Positions 43,201-52,048 of a DNA stretch of 64,000 bases are shown piece after piece. The notes beneath the pieces are model-generated. The model searched no databases. It saw nothing but the letters and a program-made list of their open reading frames with translations, and was not told the origin of the DNA. Positions within the stretch are counted from its first letter, which is position 1. Each line of letters starts with the position of its first letter. The position numbers were made by a program, and so were the translations under genes. Origin of the DNA: Ensifer sp. PDNC004 (GTDB taxonomy: Bacteria > Pseudomonadota > Alphaproteobacteria > Rhizobiales > Rhizobiaceae); assembly GCF_016919405.1 (NCBI RefSeq), contig NZ_CP070352.1, positions 372,001 through 436,000 on the forward strand, given 5' to 3'.

Positions 43201-45705
43201 GAGAACCTGATCACGACGCAGACGGCATCGATTGCCGCGGAGGGCGGCGAAGTCGAGCTGCCGGTCACCGACGCCTGGGGCGCCGGGGCGTATGTCACGG
43301 CCACGCTCTATCGGCCAGGCGACGCCCAGGAAAGCCGCATGCCGATGCGCGCCATCGGCATCAAGTGGCTTTCGGTCGATCCGGCCGATCGCGCACTTGC
43401 CGTCACGCTCGGTGCGCCCGAGAAGATGGAGCCGCGCCAGCCGCTCGATATCAGCCTTCAGGTCGCCGGTGCCGGCGCCAATGAAGAAGCCTATGTGACG
43501 ATCGCCGCCGTCGACGTCGGCATCCTCAACCTCACCCGCTACGAGCCGCCGAACCCCGAATCCTGGTATTTCGGACAGCGCCAACTCGGCCTTGAAATCC
43601 GCGACCTCTACGGCCGCCTGATTGACGGCTCGCTTGGCGCGACCGGAAAACTGCGCACCGGCGGCGACGGCGGCCAGGTGGCACTTCAGGGCAGCCCGCC
43701 CACGGAAAAGCTGGTCGCCTTCTTCGAAGGGCCGGTTCAGCTCGACGGCGACGGCAAGGCAACGGTTAGCTTCGACATTCCGCAGTTCAACGGTACGGCG
43801 CGGCTGATGGCCGTCGCCTGGACGAAATCCGGTGTAGGCCACGCCACGCGCGACGTGGTGATCCGCGATCCGGTCGTCGTCACAGCCAGCCTGCCGCGGT
43901 TCCTGGCACCCGGAGACCGGTCGGACCTGAGACTCGATATCGCCAACACCGACGCACCAGCCGGCGACTACCAGATCCATGTGACGACCAGCGGCCAGGC
44001 GACCGTCGAGCAACCGGGCACGGGCAGCACCGTCACTCTGGACCAGGGCGGCCGCTCCTCGATCACCTTGCCGGTGGTCGGGCAATATCCCGGCAGCGGC
44101 GTCGTCACAGTGGCACTGACCGGCGCCAACGGCCTTTCGCTCGAGCAGTCGCTCGACCTGCTCGTGCGTCCGGCAACCCTGCCGGTGACTGAGCGGCGGG
44201 TGGTATCGATCGCGCCGGGAAGCAGCCTGACGGTCGACGGGCAGTTGCTCGCCGACAGCATCCTGCAGGGCGCCTCGGTCAACCTCAGCGTCACCCGCTC
44301 CGCCGCCTTCGACATGCCGGCGCTGCTGATGACGCTCGACCGCTATCCCTACGGCTGCACGGAGCAGACGACCAGCCGCGCGCTGCCGCTGCTCTACCTG
44401 AGCGAACTCGCCAAGCAGTCCGGGCTTGCCGACGACGAGGGCGTGACCAAGCGGGTGCAGGAGGCGATCTATCGTGTGCTCTCCAACCAGTCTTCGTCGG
44501 GAAGCTTCGGCCTTTGGGGGCCGGGCTACGGCGACCTGTGGCTCGACGCCTATGTCACCGATTTCTTGACTCGGGCCCGCGAGCAGAAATACGACGTGCC
44601 GGAGGCCGCGATGGTTCAGGCGCTCGAAAACCTGCAGAACGGCGTCAGTTACGACACCAATGCCAAGGATCGCGGCAACGAGATCGCCTATGCGCTCTAC
44701 GTGCTTGCCCGCAATCGCAAGGCGGCGATCAACGATCTTCGCTATTACGCCAACACGCTGATCAACGACTTCCCGACGCCGCTCGCCAAGGCCCATATCG
44801 CCGCAGCGCTTTCGCTGTATGGCGATGCTCAAGGGGCGCAGGACACGTTTGCCAACGCGGCGAACATGTCGACGGGTCTCGTCAATGTCAGCCTGTCGCG
44901 CTCCGACTACGGCTCGTCGCTGCGTGAGGGCGCGGCGGTGCTGGCGCTCGCAGCCGAAAGCCGACCGGTCCCGCCGATCGTTCCGGAGCTGTCGAAAATG
45001 GTCGCCCGCGAATGGGAACAGAAGACCTATACCAGCACCCAGGAACAGGCCTGGATGCTGCTTGCCGCCCGCGCCATCCAGAATGGCGACGAGGACATGG
45101 CGCTCGACGTCAACGGCGCATCGAAGACCGGCAGCTATGCCGCCCAGATGACGGGCGACGCGCTCATCACCCATCCGGTGGTGATCCGCAACCAGGGGGC
45201 AGATCCGGTCTCGGCCGTGGTCACCACGGTGGCCGCCCCAGCCCAACCGCTTTCGGCCGGCGGTGACGGCTTCACCATCGAGCGCACCTACTACACGCTC
45301 GACGGTGCCGAGGCGAACGTCATGGAAGTGCGGCAGAACGAACGCTACGTCGTCGTGCTGAAGGTCACGGAAGCCAACGACTGGCCGTCGCGCGTGCTGG
45401 TTACCGACCTTCTGCCGGCCGGTTTCCAGATCGACAATCCGAGCCTCGTCGACAGCGCACAGCTCAGCAATTTCGAGTGGCTCGGTGAAATCACCGCGAC
45501 CCACACGGAATTCCGCAACGACCGCTTCGTCGCAGCACTCGACCGCAGCATCGGATCCGGCCGCGAAGTTACGCTCGCCTATGTCGTGCGCGCGGTAACA
45601 CCGGGCACCTACGATCATCCGGCCGCAACCGTCGAGGACATGTACCGGCCGCAGCTTTCGGCCCGCACAGCGACCGGGCGCATGGAGGTGCTGGCGGCGC
45701 AATAG
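40249..45705 (+). CDS. yfhM: Bacterial alpha-2-macroglobulin family protein (YfhM type) with N-terminal PAN-like domain
   Basis: An 1818-aa periplasmic protein. The signal peptide ends near AVA-QE (about 25) and has no lipobox, unlike E. coli YfhM. A cysteine-rich PAN/apple-like module follows at about 30-95 (DECQQTC, DQSCRAFTYNPKVKWC). Then come repeated macroglobulin beta domains. The thioester motif YGCTEQ is intact, with Cys at about 1370, followed by the helical thioester domain and a C-terminal receptor-like domain. Such proteins are thought to trap proteases that breach the outer membrane. ATG 40249 has GGGAGG upstream. It is 8 bp before pbpC, the usual partner. Confidence 0.93.
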   Translation: MSVRAFFGLSTLFLSLVTAGVPAVAQESGRQIEITKDGDYFGFDLRTEQNVSLDECQQTCIADQSCRAFTYNPKVKWCFLKSDYNQLNTFPGAIAGKVVQPQATQADIGAPPRLNFLSDQLLQDARNTKANLALADDQQGMGVNTLIDMARGQAGMGNIENALRAFQGALAINPDDGELWLEAARTANRITNNSSVSIQAAIAAINGYELTRTTESRAHALAVMAKSLEGAENFRAALNAYKASLELVKAKSVEAAYLDLKQRKGFRVVEHTIDSDAATPRACVQFSEQLLKSGADYASFVTVNGAAPKALEAKGDQICIEGLSHGERYKLTVRSGLPSTVDEVLEAPVTLDIYVADRAQMVRFTGDSFVLPSTARRGIPLVSVNTDSAKLKLYRVGDRSIAQVLQSSQFLTQLDGYSAQRIEDEIGELVWQGSIDIERDVNKEVVTSFPVDEALPQRKPGVYVLTAAPTTGVSQEWDARATQWFVVSDIGISTYAGTDGLNVFVRSLATAEPIEGVELQLVAKNNEILGTAVSDDDGRVTFTAGLIRGTAGLTPAVITAKKGEDDYVFLDMSRAGFDLSDRGVTGRAAPGAIDILAWTERGIYRAGETVHAAALARDVDGMAIENLPLTFVFLRPDGVEYRRMTSAGGKLGGHTLELDTQANAMRGTWTMQIFTDPKSPAIGEKQFLVDDFVPDRTEFDLTSDAKEIAVGETASVAVDGRYLYGAPAAGLELEGEVTIKPTRENAAFKGYSFGLADEEASEDTRLPLEELSSLDEEGKSSFDVLIDEVPSTTQLLNATVTVRMREAGGRAVERSLKLPVRAEGPMLGIKPEFEGELAENSVGKFRIIAVDPAGAKLAMPGVLWKLISVERNYHWYRDGSAWKYEPVVTTKQVANGSVDLTEDGGDISVPVGWGRYRLEVETAAVDGPTSSLEFDAGWYVAATSTETPDGLEIALDKEKYAVGDTAKLKVSPRFAGELLVTVGTENLITTQTASIAAEGGEVELPVTDAWGAGAYVTATLYRPGDAQESRMPMRAIGIKWLSVDPADRALAVTLGAPEKMEPRQPLDISLQVAGAGANEEAYVTIAAVDVGILNLTRYEPPNPESWYFGQRQLGLEIRDLYGRLIDGSLGATGKLRTGGDGGQVALQGSPPTEKLVAFFEGPVQLDGDGKATVSFDIPQFNGTARLMAVAWTKSGVGHATRDVVIRDPVVVTASLPRFLAPGDRSDLRLDIANTDAPAGDYQIHVTTSGQATVEQPGTGSTVTLDQGGRSSITLPVVGQYPGSGVVTVALTGANGLSLEQSLDLLVRPATLPVTERRVVSIAPGSSLTVDGQLLADSILQGASVNLSVTRSAAFDMPALLMTLDRYPYGCTEQTTSRALPLLYLSELAKQSGLADDEGVTKRVQEAIYRVLSNQSSSGSFGLWGPGYGDLWLDAYVTDFLTRAREQKYDVPEAAMVQALENLQNGVSYDTNAKDRGNEIAYALYVLARNRKAAINDLRYYANTLINDFPTPLAKAHIAAALSLYGDAQGAQDTFANAANMSTGLVNVSLSRSDYGSSLREGAAVLALAAESRPVPPIVPELSKMVAREWEQKTYTSTQEQAWMLLAARAIQNGDEDMALDVNGASKTGSYAAQMTGDALITHPVVIRNQGADPVSAVVTTVAAPAQPLSAGGDGFTIERTYYTLDGAEANVMEVRQNERYVVVLKVTEANDWPSRVLVTDLLPAGFQIDNPSLVDSAQLSNFEWLGEITATHTEFRNDRFVAALDRSIGSGREVTLAYVVRAVTPGTYDHPAATVEDMYRPQLSARTATGRMEVLAAQ

Positions 45706-45713
45706 GCAAAATC

Positions 45714-47795
45714 ATGTCGATTGGGCGCAAACTGCTGATCGCCTTGCCCGTCTGCCTGCTTCTGACGGGGCTGACGGGCTTTGCGATCGAGAAGGCTGAC
45801 GAGGCCTTCCCGCCACCGCTTGGCGAGGCGGACGTCGTGTCGCGCGAGGTGGACGACGCCAACGGACAGCTCTTGCGCGCCTTCGCAACGCCGGATGGTC
45901 TCTGGCGGTTGAAGACGACCGTCGACGATGTCGATCCGCAGTTCCTGAAGATGCTGATCGCCTACGAGGACCAGCGCTTCGAGGAGCATTCCGGTGTCGA
46001 TCTGCTGGCGCTCGGCCGCGCTGCTTTGCAATTCGTCAGCAACGGCCGGATTGTCTCGGGCGCTTCGACGCTCTCAATGCAGGTCGCCCGCCTCATCGAG
46101 CCACGGCAGCAGCGCTCGATCACCGCCAAGCTGCTGCAGATCGCCCGCGCGATCCAGATCGAGCGACGGTTATCCAAGGACCAGATCCTCAATCTCTATC
46201 TCACCCACGCGCCCTATGGCGGCAACATCGAGGGCGTGCGCGCCGCAAGCCTCTCCTGGCTCGGCAAGGAGCCTAAACGGCTGACGGCCGGCGAGGCGGC
46301 TCTGCTCGTCGCCCTGCCGCAACTGCCGGAAAAGCGCCGACCGGACCGCAACCATGCCGCCGCCGTCGCTGCGCGCGAACGGGTGCTGACGCGGCTTGCG
46401 GTTGCCGATGTGATCGGAGACGGCGAAGCGGAGCGCGCGATCGCCACCTCCGTCCCGTCGCGCCGGCTGCAGCTTCCCGCCTATGCCGCCCATCTCGCCG
46501 AGAGGGCGTTGCGCAAGGCCCCGCAGGCAGTTCGGCACCAGACAAGCTTGCGCCTTGCCGTCCAGCGCAACCTCGAGGGCGTGGCGAGGGAAGGCGCTGC
46601 CAAGCTCGGACCGAAGGTGTCGGTCGCCATGCTGATGGCCGATGCGAAGACCGGCGAGATCGTCGCTTCGGTCGGATCCGCCGACTATTTCGATGCGAGC
46701 CGCTCCGGCTGGATCGACATGACCCGCATCACGCGCTCGCCGGGCTCAACCCTCAAGCCGTTCATCTATGGTCTTGCCTTCGAAGAAGGGCTCGTCAGCC
46801 AGGAGACGATCATCGAGGATCGACCGGCCGACTTCTTCGGTTATCGCCCGCGCAATTTCGACATGAGCTACCAGGGTGATGTCAGCGTGCGCGAAGCGCT
46901 GCAATTGTCGTTGAACGTACCGGCAATCCGCCTTCTCGACGCGGTCGGTCCGGCCGAACTGATGATGCGCTTTCGCCGTGGCGAGGTGAAGCCGGCGCTT
47001 CCTGCCGGCGAAGCACCAGGCCTTGCGATCGGTCTTGGCGGCGTCGGGCTCTCGTTGCGCGATCTCGTGCAGCTCTATGCGGCGCTTGCCAATCGCGGCT
47101 TCCCGCTCCGGCTCGGCGACGGCGTCGAGGGCAAGGCCGGCCTGATCGAAGCGGAGCCGGTGCTTTCGCCGGTCGCCGTCTGGAATGTCTCCGACGCGCT
47201 TTCTGGCGTCTTGCCGCCCGCCGGCAGTCGCCAGCGCGGCATCGCCTACAAGACCGGCACCAGCTATGGCTACCGCGATGCCTGGTCGGTCGGCTACGAT
47301 GGCCGCCATGTGCTCGGGGTATGGGTCGGACGGCCCGACAACGGCGCAGTTCCCGGCCTGACCGGCTATGGCAGCGCCGCTCCCATTCTCTTCGAAGGCT
47401 TCGCCAAATCGGGCTTCGGCATCACGCCGCTGCCCGATGCGCCGGCCGGGGTGGTCCGCATTTCTCAAGCCGAACTGCCGATCAGCCAGCGCCGCTTCTC
47501 ATTGACAGCAAGCGGCCTCGTCAACGCTTCGGCCCGCGAACCGGCCCCGCAGATCGTGTTTCCGCCCGAGGGTGCGCGCGTCGAGCTCGGCGCGGATCAC
47601 CAGACGCTCTCGCCGCTGACACTCAAGCTCCAGGGCGGACGCGCGCCGTTCCGCTGGCTTGCCAACGGCAAGCCACTGCCGGAACTCACCCGCCGGCGGG
47701 TGACGCAGTGGCAACCGGACGGAGCCGGCTATTCAACGCTGACGGTCATCGATTCCGTCGGCCGCGCCGCCAGCGTGCGCGTCTTCATCGAGTGA
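45714..47795 (+). CDS. pbpC: Penicillin-binding protein 1C
   Basis: A 693-aa bifunctional peptidoglycan synthase anchored by one N-terminal helix (about 5-24). Glycosyltransferase 51 motifs are EDQRFEEH (85-92) and GASTLSMQ (116-123). Transpeptidase motifs are STLK with Ser345, SLN at 399-401 and KTGTS at 513-517. A C-terminal BiPBP_C domain occupies about 600-690. Paired with the macroglobulin gene upstream, as in many Gram-negatives, suggesting wall repair linked to protease defence. Its last 11 bp overlap the 3' end of the opposite-strand kinase gene. Confidence 0.95.
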   Translation: MSIGRKLLIALPVCLLLTGLTGFAIEKADEAFPPPLGEADVVSREVDDANGQLLRAFATPDGLWRLKTTVDDVDPQFLKMLIAYEDQRFEEHSGVDLLALGRAALQFVSNGRIVSGASTLSMQVARLIEPRQQRSITAKLLQIARAIQIERRLSKDQILNLYLTHAPYGGNIEGVRAASLSWLGKEPKRLTAGEAALLVALPQLPEKRRPDRNHAAAVAARERVLTRLAVADVIGDGEAERAIATSVPSRRLQLPAYAAHLAERALRKAPQAVRHQTSLRLAVQRNLEGVAREGAAKLGPKVSVAMLMADAKTGEIVASVGSADYFDASRSGWIDMTRITRSPGSTLKPFIYGLAFEEGLVSQETIIEDRPADFFGYRPRNFDMSYQGDVSVREALQLSLNVPAIRLLDAVGPAELMMRFRRGEVKPALPAGEAPGLAIGLGGVGLSLRDLVQLYAALANRGFPLRLGDGVEGKAGLIEAEPVLSPVAVWNVSDALSGVLPPAGSRQRGIAYKTGTSYGYRDAWSVGYDGRHVLGVWVGRPDNGAVPGLTGYGSAAPILFEGFAKSGFGITPLPDAPAGVVRISQAELPISQRRFSLTASGLVNASAREPAPQIVFPPEGARVELGADHQTLSPLTLKLQGGRAPFRWLANGKPLPELTRRRVTQWQPDGAGYSTLTVIDSVGRAASVRVFIE

Positions 47796-49581
47796 CGGTG
47801 CGGATCTCGCGCGCCGCGTCGTCAGGCCGCTCGGCGAGAAGCGCTTCGATCTCGTCTTCGAGCCGAACTGCATCGAGCGGCTTGTGCAGAAGACGGTGGC
47901 CGCTTGCGGTCACTTCCTTCAGCCGCGCCGGCGAGGTATCGCCGGAAAGGATCAGCGCCGGCACCTCCCACCCAAGATAGGCTCTGATCTCCCGGATTGC
48001 TTCGATCCCGGTCTTGCCGGCCTCAAGGCGGTAGTCGGTGATGACGAGATCGACCGGCGTCTCTCTCAGGCGCGCAGCCTTCTCAAGCTCCGTTCGGGCC
48101 GCCGCGGCCGAACGCCCGGCATAGACGGCATAGCCGAGCGTGCGGAGCAGCAACGTCGTGGCATCCAACGCGTCGCGTTCGTCGTCGATGACGACGATGC
48201 CCCCTTGCTGGGTCGCGGCGGTCGGGTGGGCGCGTCCGGGCTTTGCCAGCGACGGCGGTGAGACCACCGGCAATGTGATGGAGAACATCGAACCGCGCCC
48301 CTCCGTCGAGACCACCCGAACCGGATGGCCGAGCAGTACGGCGGTGCGCTGGACAATGGCAAGGCCGAGCCCGAGCCCTTGCGATCGATCGCGCGCCGGG
48401 TTTTGAAGCTGTACGAACTCCTCGAAGATCGCCTCCTGCTCGGACGCCGGGATGCCGACGCCGGTGTCCCAGACCTGCACCTCCACCGCAGCAGCGCGCC
48501 GCCGGCAGCCGATCAATACCGTCCCGGTGCGGGTGTAGCGGAAGGCGTTGGACAGCAGGTTGTCGAGGACACGCTTCAGCATCATCGGATCGGTATCGAC
48601 CCAGACATCCGTCATGACCACGCGCCAACCGAGATCCTGGTCTTTGGCGATGCCGGAGAACTCGTCCTTGAGATCGGAGAGCAACCGCCGCAAGGATAGC
48701 GGCTCGCGCGCGACGGTGACGATGCCTGCATCGAGCTTGGAAATGTCGAGCAGCGCGTCGAGCAGACCGCCGAGACTGCCCACGACCGAGCGCGCGCGGT
48801 CGGCGAGATCGCGGGCGCTCTTCGCCGGAACGTCACCGTTTCGGCCGAGCGCTGCCAACGTCGAGATGAAGAGGCTCAGCGCGTGGATCGGCTGGCGCAG
48901 ATCGTGGCTTGCAGCAGCGAGGAACCGCGACTTCGAACGATCGGCACTTTGCGCCTTGTCGCGCTCTTCCTGGAGGCTGGTAATCAGCGACAGGTTCTCG
49001 AAGCGCAGCCGCACCGTTTCGGCGAGCGTCCTGTGGGTGACCCGGCTGTAGTAGAGATCGACGCCGAAGAGGCAGATGGTGAAGATCAGATAGGTGTCGT
49101 AGATCGGCCCCTCGCCGAGGAAGCAACGGATGGCGAAAGGCAGCAGGATCGCGACCAGCGAACCGGCATAGGCGAGCGGAAAGGCAGACAGCGACGGCAC
49201 CGCGCCGCTGGCAATGCCGGTGATCACGATGCAGATGAAGGCAAGCGTCTGCGGCTCGTCCGGATGGAAGGCAAACCACCCGAGCGCGCCCCAGAGGCCG
49301 CTGGAAGCCCACGAAAGCAGCGTGAAGCGCCAAGCCCATAGCCTCCAGTCCCGCGTCCGCCCTTCATCCGCCTGCCGCCTGTATCGCCAGTCGAGAAGAA
49401 TGCGGGCGAATGTCAGCAGATAGAGTGCGGCACCCCAGGAAAGCAGCAGATCCCAGGCCACGAGGTCGCGCAGGACATAAGCAACCGGCAATGGAATTGC
49501 GAAATTGGCAAAAAGCACCGCGTAAGATTGACGAAATAATAAGCCTATCAGGAGAGGTTGCAGGTGTTCGCGAGTCTCCAT
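47785..49581 (-). CDS. Hybrid sensor histidine kinase with C-terminal receiver
   Basis: A 598-aa membrane kinase. Residues 1-185 hold about six hydrophobic segments with no large periplasmic domain. A short coil leads to the phospho-acceptor box SHDLRQPIH (His226), the N box LDNLLSNAFRYT, G boxes VWDTGVGIP and GLGLGLAIV, and a C-terminal receiver with Asp516 in VITDYRL. This is the layout of membrane hybrid kinases of the RpfC/BarA-like kind. Divergent from the NarL-type response regulator by 70 bp; the two probably form one phosphorelay. The signal is unknown. Confidence 0.92.
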   Translation of the reverse strand: METREHLQPLLIGLLFRQSYAVLFANFAIPLPVAYVLRDLVAWDLLLSWGAALYLLTFARILLDWRYRRQADEGRTRDWRLWAWRFTLLSWASSGLWGALGWFAFHPDEPQTLAFICIVITGIASGAVPSLSAFPLAYAGSLVAILLPFAIRCFLGEGPIYDTYLIFTICLFGVDLYYSRVTHRTLAETVRLRFENLSLITSLQEERDKAQSADRSKSRFLAAASHDLRQPIHALSLFISTLAALGRNGDVPAKSARDLADRARSVVGSLGGLLDALLDISKLDAGIVTVAREPLSLRRLLSDLKDEFSGIAKDQDLGWRVVMTDVWVDTDPMMLKRVLDNLLSNAFRYTRTGTVLIGCRRRAAAVEVQVWDTGVGIPASEQEAIFEEFVQLQNPARDRSQGLGLGLAIVQRTAVLLGHPVRVVSTEGRGSMFSITLPVVSPPSLAKPGRAHPTAATQQGGIVVIDDERDALDATTLLLRTLGYAVYAGRSAAAARTELEKAARLRETPVDLVITDYRLEAGKTGIEAIREIRAYLGWEVPALILSGDTSPARLKEVTASGHRLLHKPLDAVRLEDEIEALLAERPDDAAREIRTVTR

Positions 49582-49651
49582 TGCCGCTCCTCTCTCGATG
49601 CAACGCGGATATCCGCGGAGAATTGCCTGAATTCGATGAAGGATTGCTTAC

Positions 49652-50311
49652 ATGCGCAAACTGCTGACGATCGTGGTGGCAGACGATCACGCCATCGTTC
49701 GCGAGGGCCTGAAGCTGCTGCTCTCCACCATGGACCCCGTATCGGTGGTTGCGGAAGCGGCCGACGGCGAGACGCTTACGACCATCGTGCGCGCCAGCAG
49801 TCCTGATCTGGTGATCCTCGACCTCGGCATGCCGGGGGTTGCCGGCGTGCAGTTCATCAACGAACTCCGGGCGGTCGCGCCGCGCATGAAGATCCTGGCG
49901 CTGACCGCAAACATCGAGCCGCGAACCGTGCGAGCCGTGATCGCGGCCGGGGCCAGCGGTTACCTCACGAAGACCGGCGACCCGGCCGAACTGAATGCAG
50001 CACTCGATGCAATGCTCAGAAACGAAATTTATCTCAGCCAATCGGTTCGTTTCGCCATCGACGATCCCCGCAGCCACCAGCCGCCGCCGACAACCGATAC
50101 GGCGCTCTCTCCCATCCCCCTCACCCGCCGCGAAATGCAGATCCTCTCTCTCGCCGCCCAGGGGCTGACCGCGCGCGAGACCGCCGATCGCCTCGGTATC
50201 AGCCCGCTGACCGCCCGCAAGCATCGCGAGAACCTGATGCGCAAGCTCAGTCTGCACAACACGGCAGAGATCGCGGCCTATGCGCTGCGCATCGGCCTGC
50301 CGATCGGTTGA
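49652..50311 (+). CDS. NarL/FixJ-family response regulator
   Basis: A 219-aa protein: receiver domain (about 6-120) with acidic pocket ADDH and phospho-site Asp57 in VILDLGMPG, then a LuxR-type helix-turn-helix at about 150-215 (TRREMQILSLAAQGLTARETA, then SPLTARKHRENLMRKL). It faces the hybrid kinase gene and is its likely output. An 18-bp palindrome lies downstream of it. Confidence 0.93.
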   Translation: MRKLLTIVVADDHAIVREGLKLLLSTMDPVSVVAEAADGETLTTIVRASSPDLVILDLGMPGVAGVQFINELRAVAPRMKILALTANIEPRTVRAVIAAGASGYLTKTGDPAELNAALDAMLRNEIYLSQSVRFAIDDPRSHQPPPTTDTALSPIPLTRREMQILSLAAQGLTARETADRLGISPLTARKHRENLMRKLSLHNTAEIAAYALRIGLPIG

Positions 50312-50391
50312 TATCGCGGTCCTCGCCGGTCTTTCCGGAAATCACCTTCCCTTAACCACGGCAAAACAGGCGATCCTGCCACAACGCCGAA

Positions 50392-50409
50392 ATACGGCAC
50401 CTGCCGTAT
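50392..50409. promoter_or_regulatory. 18-bp palindrome between the response regulator and LysE-type genes
   Basis: ATACGGCA (50392-50399) and TGCCGTAT (50402-50409) are perfect inverted arms around CC. It lies 81 bp after the response regulator stop and 110 bp before the LysE-type start. It looks like an operator of the lux-box length class, or a hairpin terminator; no T run follows, which favours an operator. Confidence 0.5.
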
Positions 50410-50518
50410 GTCAATCGGATACAACCAAGCGTAGTTCTCCCGCTCTATCGCGCCACCGAGATGGTTCGACGCCAAGACGTCGGCCCGGGGCGTTCCGGCT
50501 ATTTCGGGAGGAGCCGCC

Positions 50519-51133
50519 ATGCCGTCGCTGGAGCATTGGATTTCGTTCGCACTGGCAACGGCGATTTTCGCCTTCATGCCGGGTCCTGCCATTCTCTATA
50601 TGACGGCGCAGACGTTGGCGCATGGCCGCAAGGCCGGCCTCCTGGCGGCGCTCGGCATTCATATCGGCTGCTACGTCCACATCGCCGCCGCGGCGCTCGG
50701 GCTTGCCGCCCTGCTTCACCATGCACCGCTTCTCTATGGGGCGATAAAGCTTGCCGGCGCCGTCTATCTGGTCTGGCTCGGCGCGACCATGCTGCTCGGG
50801 GTCGGCAAACATGCCGCCCACGCCGAGGCTGCGAAACCCGGCGTCCTGCGCGACAGCATCGTGGTGGAGGTCCTCAATCCCAAGACCGCCTTGTTCTTCG
50901 TTACCTTCCTGCCGCAGTTCGTGGATCCGGCCGTGGCGATGCCGATGTCGCTGCAGTTCCTGATGTTCGGCCTGCTGGTGAACCTTGCCCTGTCGGTCGC
51001 CGATGTCGCCGCGGTCTTCCTCGCCTCCTTCACGCTCGGTCGGCTGGCCGGCAGCGCCGGCAATCTTGTTCCGCGCGCCTGCGGTTCGATCCTCATCGGC
51101 CTCGGCTTGATGCTGGCGAGCCAACCGATCTGA
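50519..51133 (+). CDS. LysE/RhtB-family amino acid exporter
   Basis: A 204-aa inner-membrane exporter with about six hydrophobic helices. Family landmarks are MPGPAILYMTAQTLAHGRKAG near the N-terminus, then LAGAVYLVWLGATML and LNPKTALFFVTFLPQFVDP. ATG 50519 has GGGAGG upstream. No operon partner is obvious, and the substrate amino acid cannot be assigned. Confidence 0.92.
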   Translation: MPSLEHWISFALATAIFAFMPGPAILYMTAQTLAHGRKAGLLAALGIHIGCYVHIAAAALGLAALLHHAPLLYGAIKLAGAVYLVWLGATMLLGVGKHAAHAEAAKPGVLRDSIVVEVLNPKTALFFVTFLPQFVDPAVAMPMSLQFLMFGLLVNLALSVADVAAVFLASFTLGRLAGSAGNLVPRACGSILIGLGLMLASQPI

Positions 51134-51205
51134 TCGCCCAAAGACGGTACGCGCGCCGGGCGCCACCTTGGTGTATCCTAAAAGACGCTGAAGTCGGGGG
51201 GCGCC

Positions 51206-52009
51206 ATGCTGAATGCAACCGAGATCGCCAAGGCCGCCGAGAGCCTGCATCAGGCCGAGCGCGATCGAAAACAGATCGGGCTCCTCTCGATCAAGCATCC
51301 CGAAATGACGGTCGACGACGCCTATGCGATCCAGGCTGCCCTGATCCGGCGCAAACGTGACGACGGCCACCGCATCATCGGCTGGAAGATCGGGTTGACC
51401 TCCAACGCCATGCAGCAGGCGCTCGGCATCGACACGCCGGATTCCGGCGTGCTCTTCGACAACATGCTGTTTGATGACGGCGCAAGCATCCCCGCCGACC
51501 GCTTCATCCAGCCGCGCGTCGAAGCGGAGATCGCCTTCATCATGAAAACCGGGCTCAAGGGTCCGCGCGTCAACATCGTGCAGGTGCTGAACGCCACGGA
51601 TTATGTGATGCCGGCGCTGGAGATCCTCGACAGTCGCATCGTCCGCACGGATCCGAAGACAAAGAAGGCGCGCATCCTCGTTGACGCGATCGCCGACAAT
51701 GCCGCCAATGGCGGCCTCATCCTCGGCGGCCGGGCCGTCCGTCCCGATACGGTCGACATGCGCTGGATGGGAGCGATCGTGTCACGCAATGCGGTGATCG
51801 AGGAGACCGGGCTTGCGGCCGGCGTGCTCAACCATCCGGCCCGCGGCATCGCCTGGCTTGCCAACCGGCTGGCGCAATGCGGCGACGCGATCGAGCCTGG
51901 CCAGATCGTACTTTCGGGCTCGTTCGTCCGCACCCTCGAAGCCAAGAGCGGCGACACGATCGTCGCCGATTTCGGCGTCTACGGCTCAGCGAGTTGCCAC
52001 TTCGCGTGA
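51206..52009 (+). CDS. hpaH: 2-oxo-hept-4-ene-1,7-dioate hydratase (HpaH-type, FAH superfamily)
   Basis: A 267-aa hydratase of the HpaH/MhpD family. Metal and active-site motifs are visible: GWKIGLTS, RVEAEIAFIM, PALEILDSR and the C-terminal VADFGVYGSASCHF. In homoprotocatechuate degradation HpaH adds water before an aldolase step. No other hpa genes lie in the window, so the enzyme is orphaned here and may serve a remote pathway. Convergent with the glycerate kinase gene. Confidence 0.87.
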   Translation: MLNATEIAKAAESLHQAERDRKQIGLLSIKHPEMTVDDAYAIQAALIRRKRDDGHRIIGWKIGLTSNAMQQALGIDTPDSGVLFDNMLFDDGASIPADRFIQPRVEAEIAFIMKTGLKGPRVNIVQVLNATDYVMPALEILDSRIVRTDPKTKKARILVDAIADNAANGGLILGGRAVRPDTVDMRWMGAIVSRNAVIEETGLAAGVLNHPARGIAWLANRLAQCGDAIEPGQIVLSGSFVRTLEAKSGDTIVADFGVYGSASCHFA

Positions 52010-52048
52010 AATGGCTAGCGGCAGGCTATTGCACCCGCCACGCGCGTA

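Noticed and set aside
41119..45702. A 1527-codon open frame antisense to the macroglobulin gene
   Set aside because: Long antisense frames are expected in GC-rich genes with strong third-position bias. The translation has no domain, signal or motif, while the plus strand has an intact thioester protein.
50392..50409. Certain rho-independent terminator for the response regulator
   Set aside because: The 2-nt centre gives a strained loop and no T run follows, so it is kept as a possible operator only.
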